Shown: positions 17,643-27,028, counted from the stretch's first letter. The stretch is DNA of 44,060 nucleotides from Acholeplasmataceae bacterium (GCA_016934015.1 JAFGTQ010000067.1:1-44060), one strand, 5' to 3'. A program made the numbers and translations. Notes: a model not told the origin generated them from the letters alone.

Positions 17643-17658
17643 GACTGCAGGTGATTTT

Positions 17659-19098
17659 ATGAGCAAAATTGATATAGAAAAATATTTTAAACCTAATTTA
17701 CAAGATGCACGCAAGCGAAATAAAACTGATGTCCATGAATTGCAATTCGAACTTCAAGAAAAACATCAAAACATTGGTTATCTAAAAACTTATCAAATTC
17801 ATACTTATGGTTGTCAAGGTAATGAAGCAGATAGTGAAATTATGGCCGGCATTCTAGAGAAAATGGGATTTACAAAAGCTGAAACTGAAGATGAAAGTGA
17901 TGTCATTATTTTAAATACCTGTGCCATTCGTGAGAATGCAGAAAATCGGATTTGGGGAGAACTTGGGCGATTAAAAGCGTACAAACGTCGAAATCCTAAT
18001 CTCATTTTGGGTTTAGCAGGGTGTATGGCACAAGAAGAATATGTTATTGAACGAGTCTTAAAAACATATCAACATGTTGATTTGGTTTTTGGTACACACA
18101 ATATCTATAAACTTCCAGAATATATTGAAACTTCCATGTTCAGCAAAGAACGTGTGATTGAAGTCTATTCTCAAGAAGGCGATATCGTGGAAAATTTGCC
18201 AAAAGTGAGAAATCACACGTATAAAGCATGGGTTAATATCATGTTTGGGTGTGATGAATTTTGTACTTACTGTATTGTCCCATATACAAGAGGTAAAGAA
18301 CGTTCAAGACATAAAGATGAGATTTTTAAAGAAGTGATTGAATTAAAAGAACAAGGATATAAAGAAATTACATTATTAGGCCAAAATGTGAATGCATATG
18401 GTAAAGATTTTAAGGATATGGATTATACATTTGGTGATTTATTAAGCGATCTAGATCAAATAGGTATTGAACGCATTAGATTTACAACCAGTCATCCTCA
18501 TGACTTAGACTTGAAAACCATGCATGCGATGCGTGATGGGAAGCATATCATGCCTTTCTTCCATCTTCCTGTGCAATCTGGTTCAAATCGTGTTCTAAAA
18601 AAAATGAATCGTCATTATACGAAAGAATCATACCTTGATAAATTGAATGAACTAAAAGAAAATGTACCTGGCATATCTGTCACGACAGATATTATTGTTG
18701 GATTTCCAGGGGAAACCGAAGAAGACTTTTTAGAAACGATGGATTTGGTTGAAAAAGCAGATTTTGAAGGTGCTTATACCTTTGTGTTTTCAAAAAGAGA
18801 AGGGACTCCAGCAGCATCTTTTGAAGATTTAACACCTGAGGATGAAAAAAAGGATCGTTTATATCGTTTAAATGAAGTGATTAATGCTGGATATTTACGA
18901 GGAAATCAGCGATTTTTAAATCAGACCGTATCCGTATTGGTTGATGGTGTGTCAAAACATGATGAGAATATTTTAGCTGGATATACGGCTCATAATAAAC
19001 TCGTGAATTTCAAGGGCGATAAACATTTAATTGGTTCGATTGTTTCTGTAAAAATCACAGAGGCTAAAACTTGGTTCTTATTAGGTGAAGCAGTATGA
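17659..19098 (+). CDS. miaB: tRNA-2-methylthio-N6-dimethylallyladenosine synthase MiaB
   Basis: MiaB is the radical-SAM enzyme that adds a methylthio group to i6A37 of tRNA. The substrate base is made by MiaA, encoded at 25214. The 479-residue protein has an N-terminal cluster domain (QIHTYGCQGNEADSE, with further cysteines in NTCAIRENA and GLAGCMAQEE), the radical SAM motif C198-DEF-C202-TY-C205, and a C-terminal TRAM domain. I start at ATG 17659 (MSKIDIEKY) because AGGTG lies 5 bases upstream. A longer reading from 17599 would overlap the ymdB terminator and promoter. It shares ATGA with ymcA, as in the Bacillus order. Confidence 0.95.
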   Translation: MSKIDIEKYFKPNLQDARKRNKTDVHELQFELQEKHQNIGYLKTYQIHTYGCQGNEADSEIMAGILEKMGFTKAETEDESDVIILNTCAIRENAENRIWGELGRLKAYKRRNPNLILGLAGCMAQEEYVIERVLKTYQHVDLVFGTHNIYKLPEYIETSMFSKERVIEVYSQEGDIVENLPKVRNHTYKAWVNIMFGCDEFCTYCIVPYTRGKERSRHKDEIFKEVIELKEQGYKEITLLGQNVNAYGKDFKDMDYTFGDLLSDLDQIGIERIRFTTSHPHDLDLKTMHAMRDGKHIMPFFHLPVQSGSNRVLKKMNRHYTKESYLDKLNELKENVPGISVTTDIIVGFPGETEEDFLETMDLVEKADFEGAYTFVFSKREGTPAASFEDLTPEDEKKDRLYRLNEVINAGYLRGNQRFLNQTVSVLVDGVSKHDENILAGYTAHNKLVNFKGDKHLIGSIVSVKITEAKTWFLLGEAV

Positions 19099-19427
19099 GT
19101 GAAAAAGATAAGCTTATCCAAATGATCAAAGAAAATGAGATCATTATTCGCTATAAAAAAATTGAAAAAATCATCAATGAGCATGAAGAAATCAAATCAA
19201 AGATTCAACAACTAAAAGCTATTCAAAAACAATTAGTCAATGCAAAGGAAATTGGAAAGACTGAAGCTGTTCGTACATTTCAGATGAAATTTGATGCACT
19301 GTATCAAGAAATCGAAGAATTTCCATTGATGTCAGAGTATATGGCTTTACAAAGCGATATCAACGATATGTTACAATCCATACAAGACATTATTCAAGAT
19401 GGTATTGAAAAAGATTTTGAACAATAA
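19095..19427 (+). CDS. ymcA: YlbF/YmcA-family protein (RicA-like)
   Basis: The 110-residue all-helical protein matches the YlbF/YmcA family. Its position directly after miaB is that of Bacillus ymcA (ricA). There RicA forms the Y-complex with RicF and RicT, which steers RNase Y processing. rny lies 2.3 kb upstream here. The protein contains no cysteine at all, whereas the Bacillus Ric complex carries Fe-S clusters through cysteines. This form therefore either leaves ligation to its partners or has lost it. It overlaps miaB by ATGA, and its stop forms part of the next terminator. Confidence 0.82.
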   Translation: MSEKDKLIQMIKENEIIIRYKKIEKIINEHEEIKSKIQQLKAIQKQLVNAKEIGKTEAVRTFQMKFDALYQEIEEFPLMSEYMALQSDINDMLQSIQDIIQDGIEKDFEQ

Positions 19428-19447
19428 GGCTATCCTAGCCTTTTTTT
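19426..19447 (+). terminator. Intrinsic terminator using the ymcA stop
   Basis: AAGGCTA pairs with TAGCCTT around a 3-base loop, then T runs to 19447. The AA of the TAA stop is the stem base. Confidence 0.9.
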
Positions 19448-19468
19448 GTTGTTAGAAAGATATACAAC

Positions 19469-19497
19469 TTGATAAATAAGCCATTTCATTGTATTAT
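19469..19497 (+). promoter_or_regulatory. Promoter of the tail-anchored gene and mutSL
   Basis: TTGATA (19469-19474) and TATTAT (19492-19497) are separated by 17 bases, followed by TATGGAGG before ATG 19529. It probably drives the 19529 gene and may continue into mutS and mutL. Confidence 0.7.
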
Positions 19498-19528
19498 AAA
19501 TACAAAGGGTCACTATGGAGGTAATTTT

Positions 19529-21001
19529 ATGCCTAGAGTCACACGTGAGAGTAAAATCTTTGTTGGAAATAAAGAATTTAAAGTTGATGATTTATTAAAA
19601 ACGATTATTTACTTGCCAGCAGATTCTGTCAATCAGTTTTTTACTGGGATGGGGTTAACCATTCCAAGAGAAATTAGAATTTATGTTTTAAGAGAATTAT
19701 TAAGAGAAAAAGTTGCAGAAACAAGAAAATCACGTCTAACTCTCGCTGATGAACTCAATTATCGATTATCTTGGTTTGCAGAATTTAGTGAAACCCAATT
19801 TGAAAACTTACTTATTTTTTATGATGACATGGAGTTATTTAAATACTATCTAGAAGACTTGTGGGTTGAACTTTTTGGCTACATGCTTGACAAAAAAGTT
19901 ACACCTTTAGATTTTAAACATCTCTATGATTTGAGCTTAGCTCATGTTAGAAATGTTGGATTAGAGCTTCCTGAACTCAAAACATATAATTTGGCGATTA
20001 AGAGGTTATTTTTTGATGCACCTGGTAAAATTGATGGTTTAACTCCAGAACGAATTAGACCAGTGCTATATAAGAGTTCCACACTAGGGGAAGTTCGTGA
20101 ATTTGGATTGAAATATGATGTGGATGTCCCACGAAGACTCAAGAAAAATGAGCTTGCTGAGATTATTATTCAAGAAATGAAAGATCGCAAAGAATATACC
20201 GAAGAGCTTGAAAAGCAAATTAAAAAAATGTCTGTGATTTTAATGCAAAGATTTGCCATCGATCATGACATTAAAGCTTCTACTGAACTCAAAAAAGAAG
20301 AAATTATTGAATACGTTTTATCCAATGCTAAAGAAACGAAAGAATCTTATTATACGCCAGATTCTAAAGATGTTTATGAAGAAGAAATGGGTATGCATGA
20401 GGATGAAAAAGTTGAAACTGAAGCAGAACAACAGCCACAACCAGCTGATGTTTATAAGCCGCGTCGTTCAGAAGTTCAATATGTTCAACAATCGGTTGAT
20501 TTATCCGAACTTATTCGTGAAGTCAAACTTTTACGTCAATCTGTTGAAGCCTTATCGGTTTCGATGAAAAAAGAAGAAAGTCATGAAGAAGTATTGGTTG
20601 AAGAACAAAAACCAATGGAGTTTGAAGAAAAAGATCCATTGATTATTAATGCTGCTGAATTTTATGGAAGTTCAAAAACATTAAAACAAGCCATCAAAGA
20701 AGAATCACTTGAAGAAAATCAAATGATTGAAGAAGAAACGAGTCAGAAAAAAGAGAAAAAGGAAATAAAACCTAAAAAAGATAAATCTGAGAAACAACCA
20801 ATGAGTAAGAAAAAAGCGATTATTCTATGGGTTGTTGTTGGTATTCTAAGTATTGTGTTGATTCATTTCATTTATGCGATCATTACTTATTTTGCTCCAA
20901 ATTTTATGCCACTTCACCAAAATTGGCTTAATCAAATTAAAATTAGTGGTACAGGTTTACTCGATTATTATCATAATTTACTCAGCACTTTAGGTATTTA
21001 A
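19529..21001 (+). CDS. Unrecognised tail-anchored protein with SAP/HeH-like repeats
   Basis: I do not recognise this as a named family. From ATG 19529 (7 bases after GGAGG; the longer reading runs through the promoter) it has 490 residues. The helical N-terminal half (about 1-190) is rich in Leu, Phe and Tyr. Two short helix-extension-helix-like units follow: VPRRLKKNELAEIII at about 200-215 and KASTELKKEEIIEYVL at about 250-265. They resemble Rho-N/SAP/LEM-type folds that often bind nucleic acids. Next comes an acidic, Glu- and Lys-rich linker (about 280-425), one transmembrane helix (about 430-452) and a short outer tail. It takes the place of cotE between ymcA and mutS. A link between nucleic acid and the membrane is conceivable but unproven. 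Confidence 0.7.
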   Translation: MPRVTRESKIFVGNKEFKVDDLLKTIIYLPADSVNQFFTGMGLTIPREIRIYVLRELLREKVAETRKSRLTLADELNYRLSWFAEFSETQFENLLIFYDDMELFKYYLEDLWVELFGYMLDKKVTPLDFKHLYDLSLAHVRNVGLELPELKTYNLAIKRLFFDAPGKIDGLTPERIRPVLYKSSTLGEVREFGLKYDVDVPRRLKKNELAEIIIQEMKDRKEYTEELEKQIKKMSVILMQRFAIDHDIKASTELKKEEIIEYVLSNAKETKESYYTPDSKDVYEEEMGMHEDEKVETEAEQQPQPADVYKPRRSEVQYVQQSVDLSELIREVKLLRQSVEALSVSMKKEESHEEVLVEEQKPMEFEEKDPLIINAAEFYGSSKTLKQAIKEESLEENQMIEEETSQKKEKKEIKPKKDKSEKQPMSKKKAIILWVVVGILSIVLIHFIYAIITYFAPNFMPLHQNWLNQIKISGTGLLDYYHNLLSTLGI

Positions 21002-21019
21002 AGAATTAGAGGTATCCTT

Positions 21020-23536
21020 ATGGATAAAACAAGATTTACACCCATGATGCAACAATATTTGGATATTAAGAAAGACTACGCAGATGCGATAGTCTTTTTT
21101 CGATTAGGTGATTTCTATGAAATGTTTTTTGATGATGCGATTTTGGCATCTAAGGTTTTAGAAATTGCTTTAACTTCAAGAGATGCCGGTGAAAAAGTAC
21201 CCATGTGTGGTATTCCTTATCATGCGGCGAAAGCTTACATTCAAAAGTTAATTGAAAAAGGATTTAAAATTGCGATAGCTGAACAGATCACTGAACCAAG
21301 TAAAGGATTAGTCGAACGAAAAGTTATAAAAATTATTACGCCTGGGACAGTACTTGAAGATGGTATTTTAAATGAAAATAATCATAATTTTATTGCAAGT
21401 GTTTTATTAACCGAAAAAGGATATATTGTTTCAACAATTGATTTATCAACAGGTGAAGCGTACTTAACGGACGGTTTAGAAAAACATGAAGCATTTGATT
21501 TAATCAAAGATTTAGGAATTATTGAAGTGGTACTGCATTCTCGTTTTGATGAAAGATTTGTTCAAGACTTAAAAGCTTTAGATCGCTTGGTGTCAAATTC
21601 TGATGATTTAACAGTTTTAGAACTTAAAGCACTTGAACATCTTGATCGTGAACAAAAACGTGCGATGAGCCATTTGATTCATTATATTGTCGGGACTCAA
21701 AAACATACGATTGATCATTTGATGAAAGTTGAAGTTATCATACATCAACAACAAATGAAAGTTGATTATCGGGTGAAAAAGAGTTTAGAAATCATTGAAT
21801 CACTCGTGGATCAAAAACAAACAACACTCCTATATTGGCTTGATAGTTGTGAAACCGCGATGGGTGCTCGTATGCTTAAACATATGATGTTAAATCCACT
21901 ATTTGATATGGAACAACTGAATAAACGATATGATTTTATTGAGGCTTTAAGACCTTTTGGTCCAAGAGAAACGCTCATTCAAGCTTTAAAAGAGATTTAT
22001 GATTTAAATCGTATTGTGGGAAGAATCAGTTTTGATACTGTCAACGGAAGAGATTTAATTCAATTGAAACACTCTTTAGCACAAATTCCTACTTTGAAAG
22101 AAGCATTATTAAAATATGAGCATCCGATTTTAAAAGATTTGAGCGAAAAGATGAATGATCACCAACATCTTTACCAATTTTTAGATCAAGCTATATTTGA
22201 AGAACCACCGATTTCAATTAAAGAAGGCAATCTCATCAAAGAAGGTTATGATCAACAATTGGATGATTTAAGACATATTGGAACATCTGGAGAGTCATGG
22301 CTTACAGAATTTGAACAAAAAGAACGTGAAAAAACTGGGATAAAAAATTTAAGAGTTGGCTATAACCGTGTGTTTGGTTATTATATTGAAGTTTCAAAAG
22401 GAAATTCCGAACTTGTTAAAGAATCTTTTGGTTATGACCGGAAACAAACATTAGCGAATAGCGAACGTTTTATTACACCAGAATTAAAACTTAAAGAAGA
22501 TGACATTTTACACGCACTTGATAAAAGCATTCAAAGAGAATATGAACTTTTCGTAAAGATTAGAGAAACAGTGAAAAATGATATGTTTTCACTTCAAGAA
22601 CTTGCAAAACAAATCGCTAGCATTGACGTCTTTTTGAATCTATCGATAAAAAGTGAAAAATATCGTTATGTTAGACCTCAACTTTCACATAAAAAACATG
22701 TTAAAGTCATTCAAGGTAGACATCCAGTTGTTGAGCATTTTACAACGTTTGTTAAAAACGATGTTTTGATGAATGAGGGAGAAATATTTTTAATCACTGG
22801 TCCAAATATGAGTGGTAAATCAACTTATATGCGGATGTATGCACTTATTGTATATATGGCCCAAATTGGTTGTTTTGTTCCAGCGGATGAAGCGGAATTA
22901 CCTTTGTATGATGCGATATTTACAAGAATTGGATCATCAGATGATTTGAGTGGTGGTAAATCGACATTCATGGTTGAGATGGTTGAATCCAATGAAGCAT
23001 TGTCAAAAGCGAGTGATCAAAGTTTAATTTTATTTGATGAAATTGGCCGTGGGACTGCAACTTATGATGGTATGGCACTAGCCCAAGGAATGATTGAATA
23101 CATCCATGAAAAAATTAAATGTCAAACATTTTTTTCAACGCATTATCATGAGCTCACTCAACTCGAGATGAGTTTATCAAGATTGACAAATTTATCTGTC
23201 AAAGCGAAAGAAGAAAAAGATAAGATGATTTTCTTACATCATGTTGAACGTGGGGCAACGGATAAATCGTATGGCATTCAAGTAGCATCTCTTGCACATC
23301 TACCGAAAAGCTTGATTCTAAGAAGTCAAGAAATCTTGCATCATCTTGAACAAAAAGAGTTAAAAATTTCATTAGATTTGTTTAATTATGATGCCTATGA
23401 AGAGGAACAAACCCATGTGATTGATCCAAATCATTTAAGAGTTTTAGAAGAAGTGGAAGGATTAAATATTGATCAGTTAACACCGATTGAAGCTTTATTA
23501 TTGTTAAAACATTTACAAACTATTTTAAAGAAATAG
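21020..23536 (+). CDS. mutS: DNA mismatch repair protein MutS
   Basis: MutS recognises mismatches and starts repair with MutL. The 838-residue protein has the mismatch-wedge motif FFRLGDFYEMFFDDA at about 27-41, core and clamp domains, and the ATPase: Walker A GPNMSGKST (about 594-602), the signature region DDLSGGKSTFMVEM, and Walker B LILFDEIGRGTATYDG, with H in FFSTHYHEL. The length is typical of MutS1. ATG at 21020 follows GAGGT. mutL follows 10 bases later. Confidence 0.98.
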   Translation: MDKTRFTPMMQQYLDIKKDYADAIVFFRLGDFYEMFFDDAILASKVLEIALTSRDAGEKVPMCGIPYHAAKAYIQKLIEKGFKIAIAEQITEPSKGLVERKVIKIITPGTVLEDGILNENNHNFIASVLLTEKGYIVSTIDLSTGEAYLTDGLEKHEAFDLIKDLGIIEVVLHSRFDERFVQDLKALDRLVSNSDDLTVLELKALEHLDREQKRAMSHLIHYIVGTQKHTIDHLMKVEVIIHQQQMKVDYRVKKSLEIIESLVDQKQTTLLYWLDSCETAMGARMLKHMMLNPLFDMEQLNKRYDFIEALRPFGPRETLIQALKEIYDLNRIVGRISFDTVNGRDLIQLKHSLAQIPTLKEALLKYEHPILKDLSEKMNDHQHLYQFLDQAIFEEPPISIKEGNLIKEGYDQQLDDLRHIGTSGESWLTEFEQKEREKTGIKNLRVGYNRVFGYYIEVSKGNSELVKESFGYDRKQTLANSERFITPELKLKEDDILHALDKSIQREYELFVKIRETVKNDMFSLQELAKQIASIDVFLNLSIKSEKYRYVRPQLSHKKHVKVIQGRHPVVEHFTTFVKNDVLMNEGEIFLITGPNMSGKSTYMRMYALIVYMAQIGCFVPADEAELPLYDAIFTRIGSSDDLSGGKSTFMVEMVESNEALSKASDQSLILFDEIGRGTATYDGMALAQGMIEYIHEKIKCQTFFSTHYHELTQLEMSLSRLTNLSVKAKEEKDKMIFLHHVERGATDKSYGIQVASLAHLPKSLILRSQEILHHLEQKELKISLDLFNYDAYEEEQTHVIDPNHLRVLEEVEGLNIDQLTPIEALLLLKHLQTILKK

Positions 23537-23546
23537 GAGTTTATTT

Positions 23547-25217
23547 ATGCCAACAATTCATGTCATGAAAACGACATTAGCGAATATGATTGCAGCAGGT
23601 GAAGTGGTTGATCGACCAGCATCGGTTATTAAAGAACTCATCGAAAATGCAATCGATGCACAATCATCAATCATTACGGTTGAAGTTTTTGACATGGGCA
23701 TGAAAGAAATTAAGGTCACAGATAATGGTGATGGTATGGATTTAGAAGATGCGAAACTTGCTTTTTTAAGACATGCAACTTCTAAAATAAGTGAAGAAGA
23801 AGATTTAAATCATATATTAAGTTTAGGATTTCGTGGTGAAGCTTTAGCTGCGATTGCATCGGTATCAAAAGTGACATTAAAGACGAGAAAAGAAGATACT
23901 GACGGTGTCATCGTTGTATATGAAGGTGGGTCATTCGTATCAGAGGGATCTACGCCAACAAATATTGGAACATCAGTTTCTGTTAAGGATCTGTTTTATA
24001 ATACACCTGCACGATTTAAATATATTAAGTCAGAATTTGCAGAACGCCAAGCGATTATGGATATTTTTGATCATTTAGCGTTAGCACATCCTGAAATTGC
24101 ATTTTCATTATCCATAGATGGAAAACTTTTAAAGGAAACTTATGGAAATCGAAACATTGAACAATTAATTTACCAAATATATGGACAAAATTTGACAAAA
24201 GGGTTATTGAAAGCTTCTGATACTATCCAAAAAATTGAAGTCAATGCTTACTTAATAAGCCCTGAACATTCAAGGTCAAAGAAAAAGGACATTACACTAA
24301 TCGTCAATGGCCGTTATATTAAAAACTATCGTTTGATTCAAGCAGTCATTGATGGCTATCATAGCCGAATCATGGTTGGAAAATACCCCATGGCTATTTT
24401 ATATTTAGATATGGATCCATCGCTCATTGATGTTAATGTTCACCCTCAAAAATATGAAGTCAAATTTGTTAATGAATTCGTTTTAGCATTTTTGATTGAG
24501 GATATTATTAAACGCACACTTTCATATAACACTCAAGAGATTTCTACGCCCTATCAACGTGTCATGAAAGATGAAACTTACATTCAAGAATCGTTATTCA
24601 TTGACGAAAATGTGAGTGAAGCAATCTCAGAACCAACACATTCAAAAATTCCTGATATGGATTATATCGGAACATTTTCAGGAACTTATCTCATTTTTCA
24701 AAATGAAGATGGTCTTTATTTAGTAGATCAACATGCTGCTGAAGAACGCATTCGTTACGAATATTATATGGAAGCTTTTAAAAATCCCGTGTTTGCTACT
24801 AAAAATATGTTGTTTTCTAAGCCTTTGAATTTATCACCTTCTGAACTGTTAGTTTTAAAAGAAGAAATTCCCAAGTTTACACCTTTTGGCTTCCAATTTA
24901 ATGAGAACTTAGAACTTATCAGCATTCCAACTTGGTTGAAAGATGGTGAAATCGATCTTGCGATTGAATCCATGATTCACATGATTTTAGAAAAACAAAC
25001 GATTGATTTGTCTTTATTAAGAGATGCACTTGCAAAGGATGTCAGTTGTAAAGGTGCCATTAAGGCAAACAAACCATTAAATTTATCTGAAATTCATGCT
25101 GTAATGGAAAGATTAAAACATGCAGATAATCCATATACATGTCCACATGGACGACCAACGATTATCAAATTGACGCATTATGAAATTGAACGCATGTTTA
25201 AGCGGGTGGTTTCATGA
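23547..25217 (+). CDS. mutL: DNA mismatch repair endonuclease MutL
   Basis: The 556-residue protein has the GHKL ATPase motifs ELIENAIDAQS, DNGDGM and LGFRGEALAAIASVS. Its C-terminal endonuclease motif DQHAAEERIRYE (starting at D394) matches DQHAx2Ex4E, and the zinc-site motif CPHGRP lies near the end. It should therefore nick DNA itself, as in Bacillus, which fits the absence of any visible mutH. The last codons overlap miaA by ATGA, tying mismatch repair to the miaA-aroK-aroQ run. Confidence 0.97.
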   Translation: MPTIHVMKTTLANMIAAGEVVDRPASVIKELIENAIDAQSSIITVEVFDMGMKEIKVTDNGDGMDLEDAKLAFLRHATSKISEEEDLNHILSLGFRGEALAAIASVSKVTLKTRKEDTDGVIVVYEGGSFVSEGSTPTNIGTSVSVKDLFYNTPARFKYIKSEFAERQAIMDIFDHLALAHPEIAFSLSIDGKLLKETYGNRNIEQLIYQIYGQNLTKGLLKASDTIQKIEVNAYLISPEHSRSKKKDITLIVNGRYIKNYRLIQAVIDGYHSRIMVGKYPMAILYLDMDPSLIDVNVHPQKYEVKFVNEFVLAFLIEDIIKRTLSYNTQEISTPYQRVMKDETYIQESLFIDENVSEAISEPTHSKIPDMDYIGTFSGTYLIFQNEDGLYLVDQHAAEERIRYEYYMEAFKNPVFATKNMLFSKPLNLSPSELLVLKEEIPKFTPFGFQFNENLELISIPTWLKDGEIDLAIESMIHMILEKQTIDLSLLRDALAKDVSCKGAIKANKPLNLSEIHAVMERLKHADNPYTCPHGRPTIIKLTHYEIERMFKRVVS

Positions 25218-26092
25218 AAAAAGTGATTGCGATTGTTGGGCCAACAGCTTCAGGGAAGACAAAATTATCGATTGAAATCGCCAAAAGAATTCAAGGTGAA
25301 ATCATCAATGGTGATTCCGTTCAAGTTTATCAAGGACTTGATATCGGATCAGCTAAAATCCGATCAGAAGAAATGGAAGGTATCCATCATCACCTATTAA
25401 GTATTTGTGATCCTAAGAACACATACTCTGTTTTTAACTTTCAGAAGGATGCGCGATATTTAATCGAAAAAATTGAACATCCAGTCATTGTTGGTGGCAC
25501 AGGTTTATACATTAAGGCTGCTCTCTATGATTATGAGTTTGTTGAATCTAAGCGATCTATCGATTTTGAATCTCAATACGAAAATTATAGTAATCAAGAA
25601 CTCTATGATTTATTAATGATGAAAGACCCTGGAGTTAAAATTGATCTCAACAACCGGCGAAGATTAATTAGAGCCCTTGAACAAGCGATGTTTGGTGAAC
25701 CACGATCAAAGAAAACTAAGAAAGATCTTGTGCTATATGATACGCTTATCATTTATCTTGATCTTGATCGGAATATTTTAAATGAAAGATTGAGATTTCG
25801 TCTTGAGAAACAAATTGAAGAAGGTTTTCTAGATGAGGTTTATCAACTAAAACAAGAAAATATTGAAATTAACGCGATTGGTTATCGTGAGTTAAGTCAA
25901 CATCTTGACGGTTTATTATCGCTAGATGAAGCTAAAGAACAAATTATCATCCATAGTCGACAACTCGCGAAAAAACAAAAAACTTGGTTCAAAAACCAAA
26001 TGAATCCATGGATGATTGATGCTTTGGATGAACATTTAATTGAAAAAGTCTATAATCGAATTAAAGATTTTTTAAAGGAGGATAACGCATGA
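25214..26092 (+). CDS. miaA: tRNA dimethylallyltransferase MiaA
   Basis: MiaA attaches dimethylallyl to A37 of UNN-decoding tRNAs, making the substrate for MiaB. The 292-residue protein has the P-loop GPTASGKTKLS (about 8-18), INGDSVQVYQGLDIGSAK, VIVGGTGLYIKA, RRRLIRALE and the C-terminal INAIGYREL. ATG at 25214 overlaps the mutL stop, and its own stop overlaps aroK (ATGA). The order mutS-mutL-miaA is common in Firmicutes. Confidence 0.97.
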   Translation: MKKVIAIVGPTASGKTKLSIEIAKRIQGEIINGDSVQVYQGLDIGSAKIRSEEMEGIHHHLLSICDPKNTYSVFNFQKDARYLIEKIEHPVIVGGTGLYIKAALYDYEFVESKRSIDFESQYENYSNQELYDLLMMKDPGVKIDLNNRRRLIRALEQAMFGEPRSKKTKKDLVLYDTLIIYLDLDRNILNERLRFRLEKQIEEGFLDEVYQLKQENIEINAIGYRELSQHLDGLLSLDEAKEQIIIHSRQLAKKQKTWFKNQMNPWMIDALDEHLIEKVYNRIKDFLKEDNA

Positions 26093-26580
26093 GAATTTAT
26101 TTAATCGGGATGCCTGGATCAGGAAAATCAACTGTTGGTCGATTATTAGCGAAGGCACTCAATTATCAATACATCGATCTTGATGGCGTAATTGAAAAAG
26201 ATGCACTTATGTTTATTCCATCCATTTTTGAAACTTTAGGAGAAGTAAAGTTTAGAAAACTAGAAACCGAAGCCTTAAAAAGCATCGAAGACGAAAATAT
26301 CGTTGTAAGTTGCGGTGGCGGTATTGTCACTGTCAAAGAAAATAAGGCCTTCATGACTGGATTAAAAATATACTTAGATACGGATATTGAAGTCATTAGA
26401 AATCGTCTTTCGAATGATTATGAAAGACCTTTATTAAAAGAAAAGTCATTGGACCAAATTTTTGATGAAAGATTTTTAAAGTATCAAGATTTTGCCGATG
26501 TCATTGTGTCCAATAATGTTGATATTGAAGAAACAGTTAAAGTGATTTTAAACTATTTAGCAAAGGGGATTCATTTATGA
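26089..26580 (+). CDS. aroK: Shikimate kinase
   Basis: The 163-residue kinase phosphorylates shikimate on the route to chorismate. It has the P-loop GMPGSGKST (7-15), the substrate-binding IDLDGVIE (D30, D32), GEVKFRKLE and CGGGIV. AAGGAGG precedes ATG 26089. It is tightly coupled on both sides by ATGA overlaps with miaA and aroQ. A shikimate pathway is not universal in wall-less bacteria, so the presence of two of its enzymes is notable. Confidence 0.92.
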   Translation: MRIYLIGMPGSGKSTVGRLLAKALNYQYIDLDGVIEKDALMFIPSIFETLGEVKFRKLETEALKSIEDENIVVSCGGGIVTVKENKAFMTGLKIYLDTDIEVIRNRLSNDYERPLLKEKSLDQIFDERFLKYQDFADVIVSNNVDIEETVKVILNYLAKGIHL

Positions 26581-26999
26581 AAATTTTGTGTATTCATGGG
26601 CCAAACTTAAATATGCTAGGCAAAAGATCAAAAACTCATTATGGTGAACTAACCCTTGATCAAATCTATGAATCATTAATTGATACTTTTGAAGAGGTGG
26701 AGTTCACATTTTATCAATCAAATCATGAAGGAGAAATTCTAGATCTTATTCATGCATCGATTGATGAAGATTATGATGGGTTACTTATTAATCCTGGTGC
26801 ATTGTGTCACCAATCGATTGCACTGAGGGACGCTTTAGAAATTTTAACGATTCCAAAAGTGGAAGTTCACTTATCTAACATTAATGAGCGTGAAGACTTT
26901 CGAAAAATAAATTATATCAAAGATGTATGTCAAGCATGTTTCATGGGTAAAAAAATTGAAAGTTATCATGAGGCTGTACAATTTTTTTTACACAAGTAG
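26577..26999 (+). CDS. aroQ: Type II 3-dehydroquinate dehydratase
   Basis: The 140-residue type II enzyme converts 3-dehydroquinate to 3-dehydroshikimate. It shows GPNLNMLGKR (8-17), the catalytic Tyr22 in HYGELTL, QSNHEGE (47-53), NPGALCHQS (72-80, catalytic H78) and EVHLSNINEREDFR. All key residues are present. In Bacillus aroQ lies close to efp, and the same neighbour relation is kept here, with a new promoter for efp starting at the aroQ stop. Confidence 0.94.
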   Translation: MKILCIHGPNLNMLGKRSKTHYGELTLDQIYESLIDTFEEVEFTFYQSNHEGEILDLIHASIDEDYDGLLINPGALCHQSIALRDALEILTIPKVEVHLSNINEREDFRKINYIKDVCQACFMGKKIESYHEAVQFFLHK

Positions 27000-27028
27000 T
27001 TGTATGATGAAAAGCTTTCATGTATAAT
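27000..27028 (+). promoter_or_regulatory. efp promoter with inverted repeat in the spacer
   Basis: TTGTAT (27000-27005) and TATAAT (27023-27028) with a 17-base spacer. The spacer contains ATGAAA-AGC-TTTCAT (27007-27021), an operator-like inverted repeat. Confidence 0.75.

Noticed and set aside
20253-20567. Plus-strand frame within the tail-anchored gene
   Set aside because: It is an out-of-frame reading of the Lys/Glu-rich linker with no ribosome binding site.
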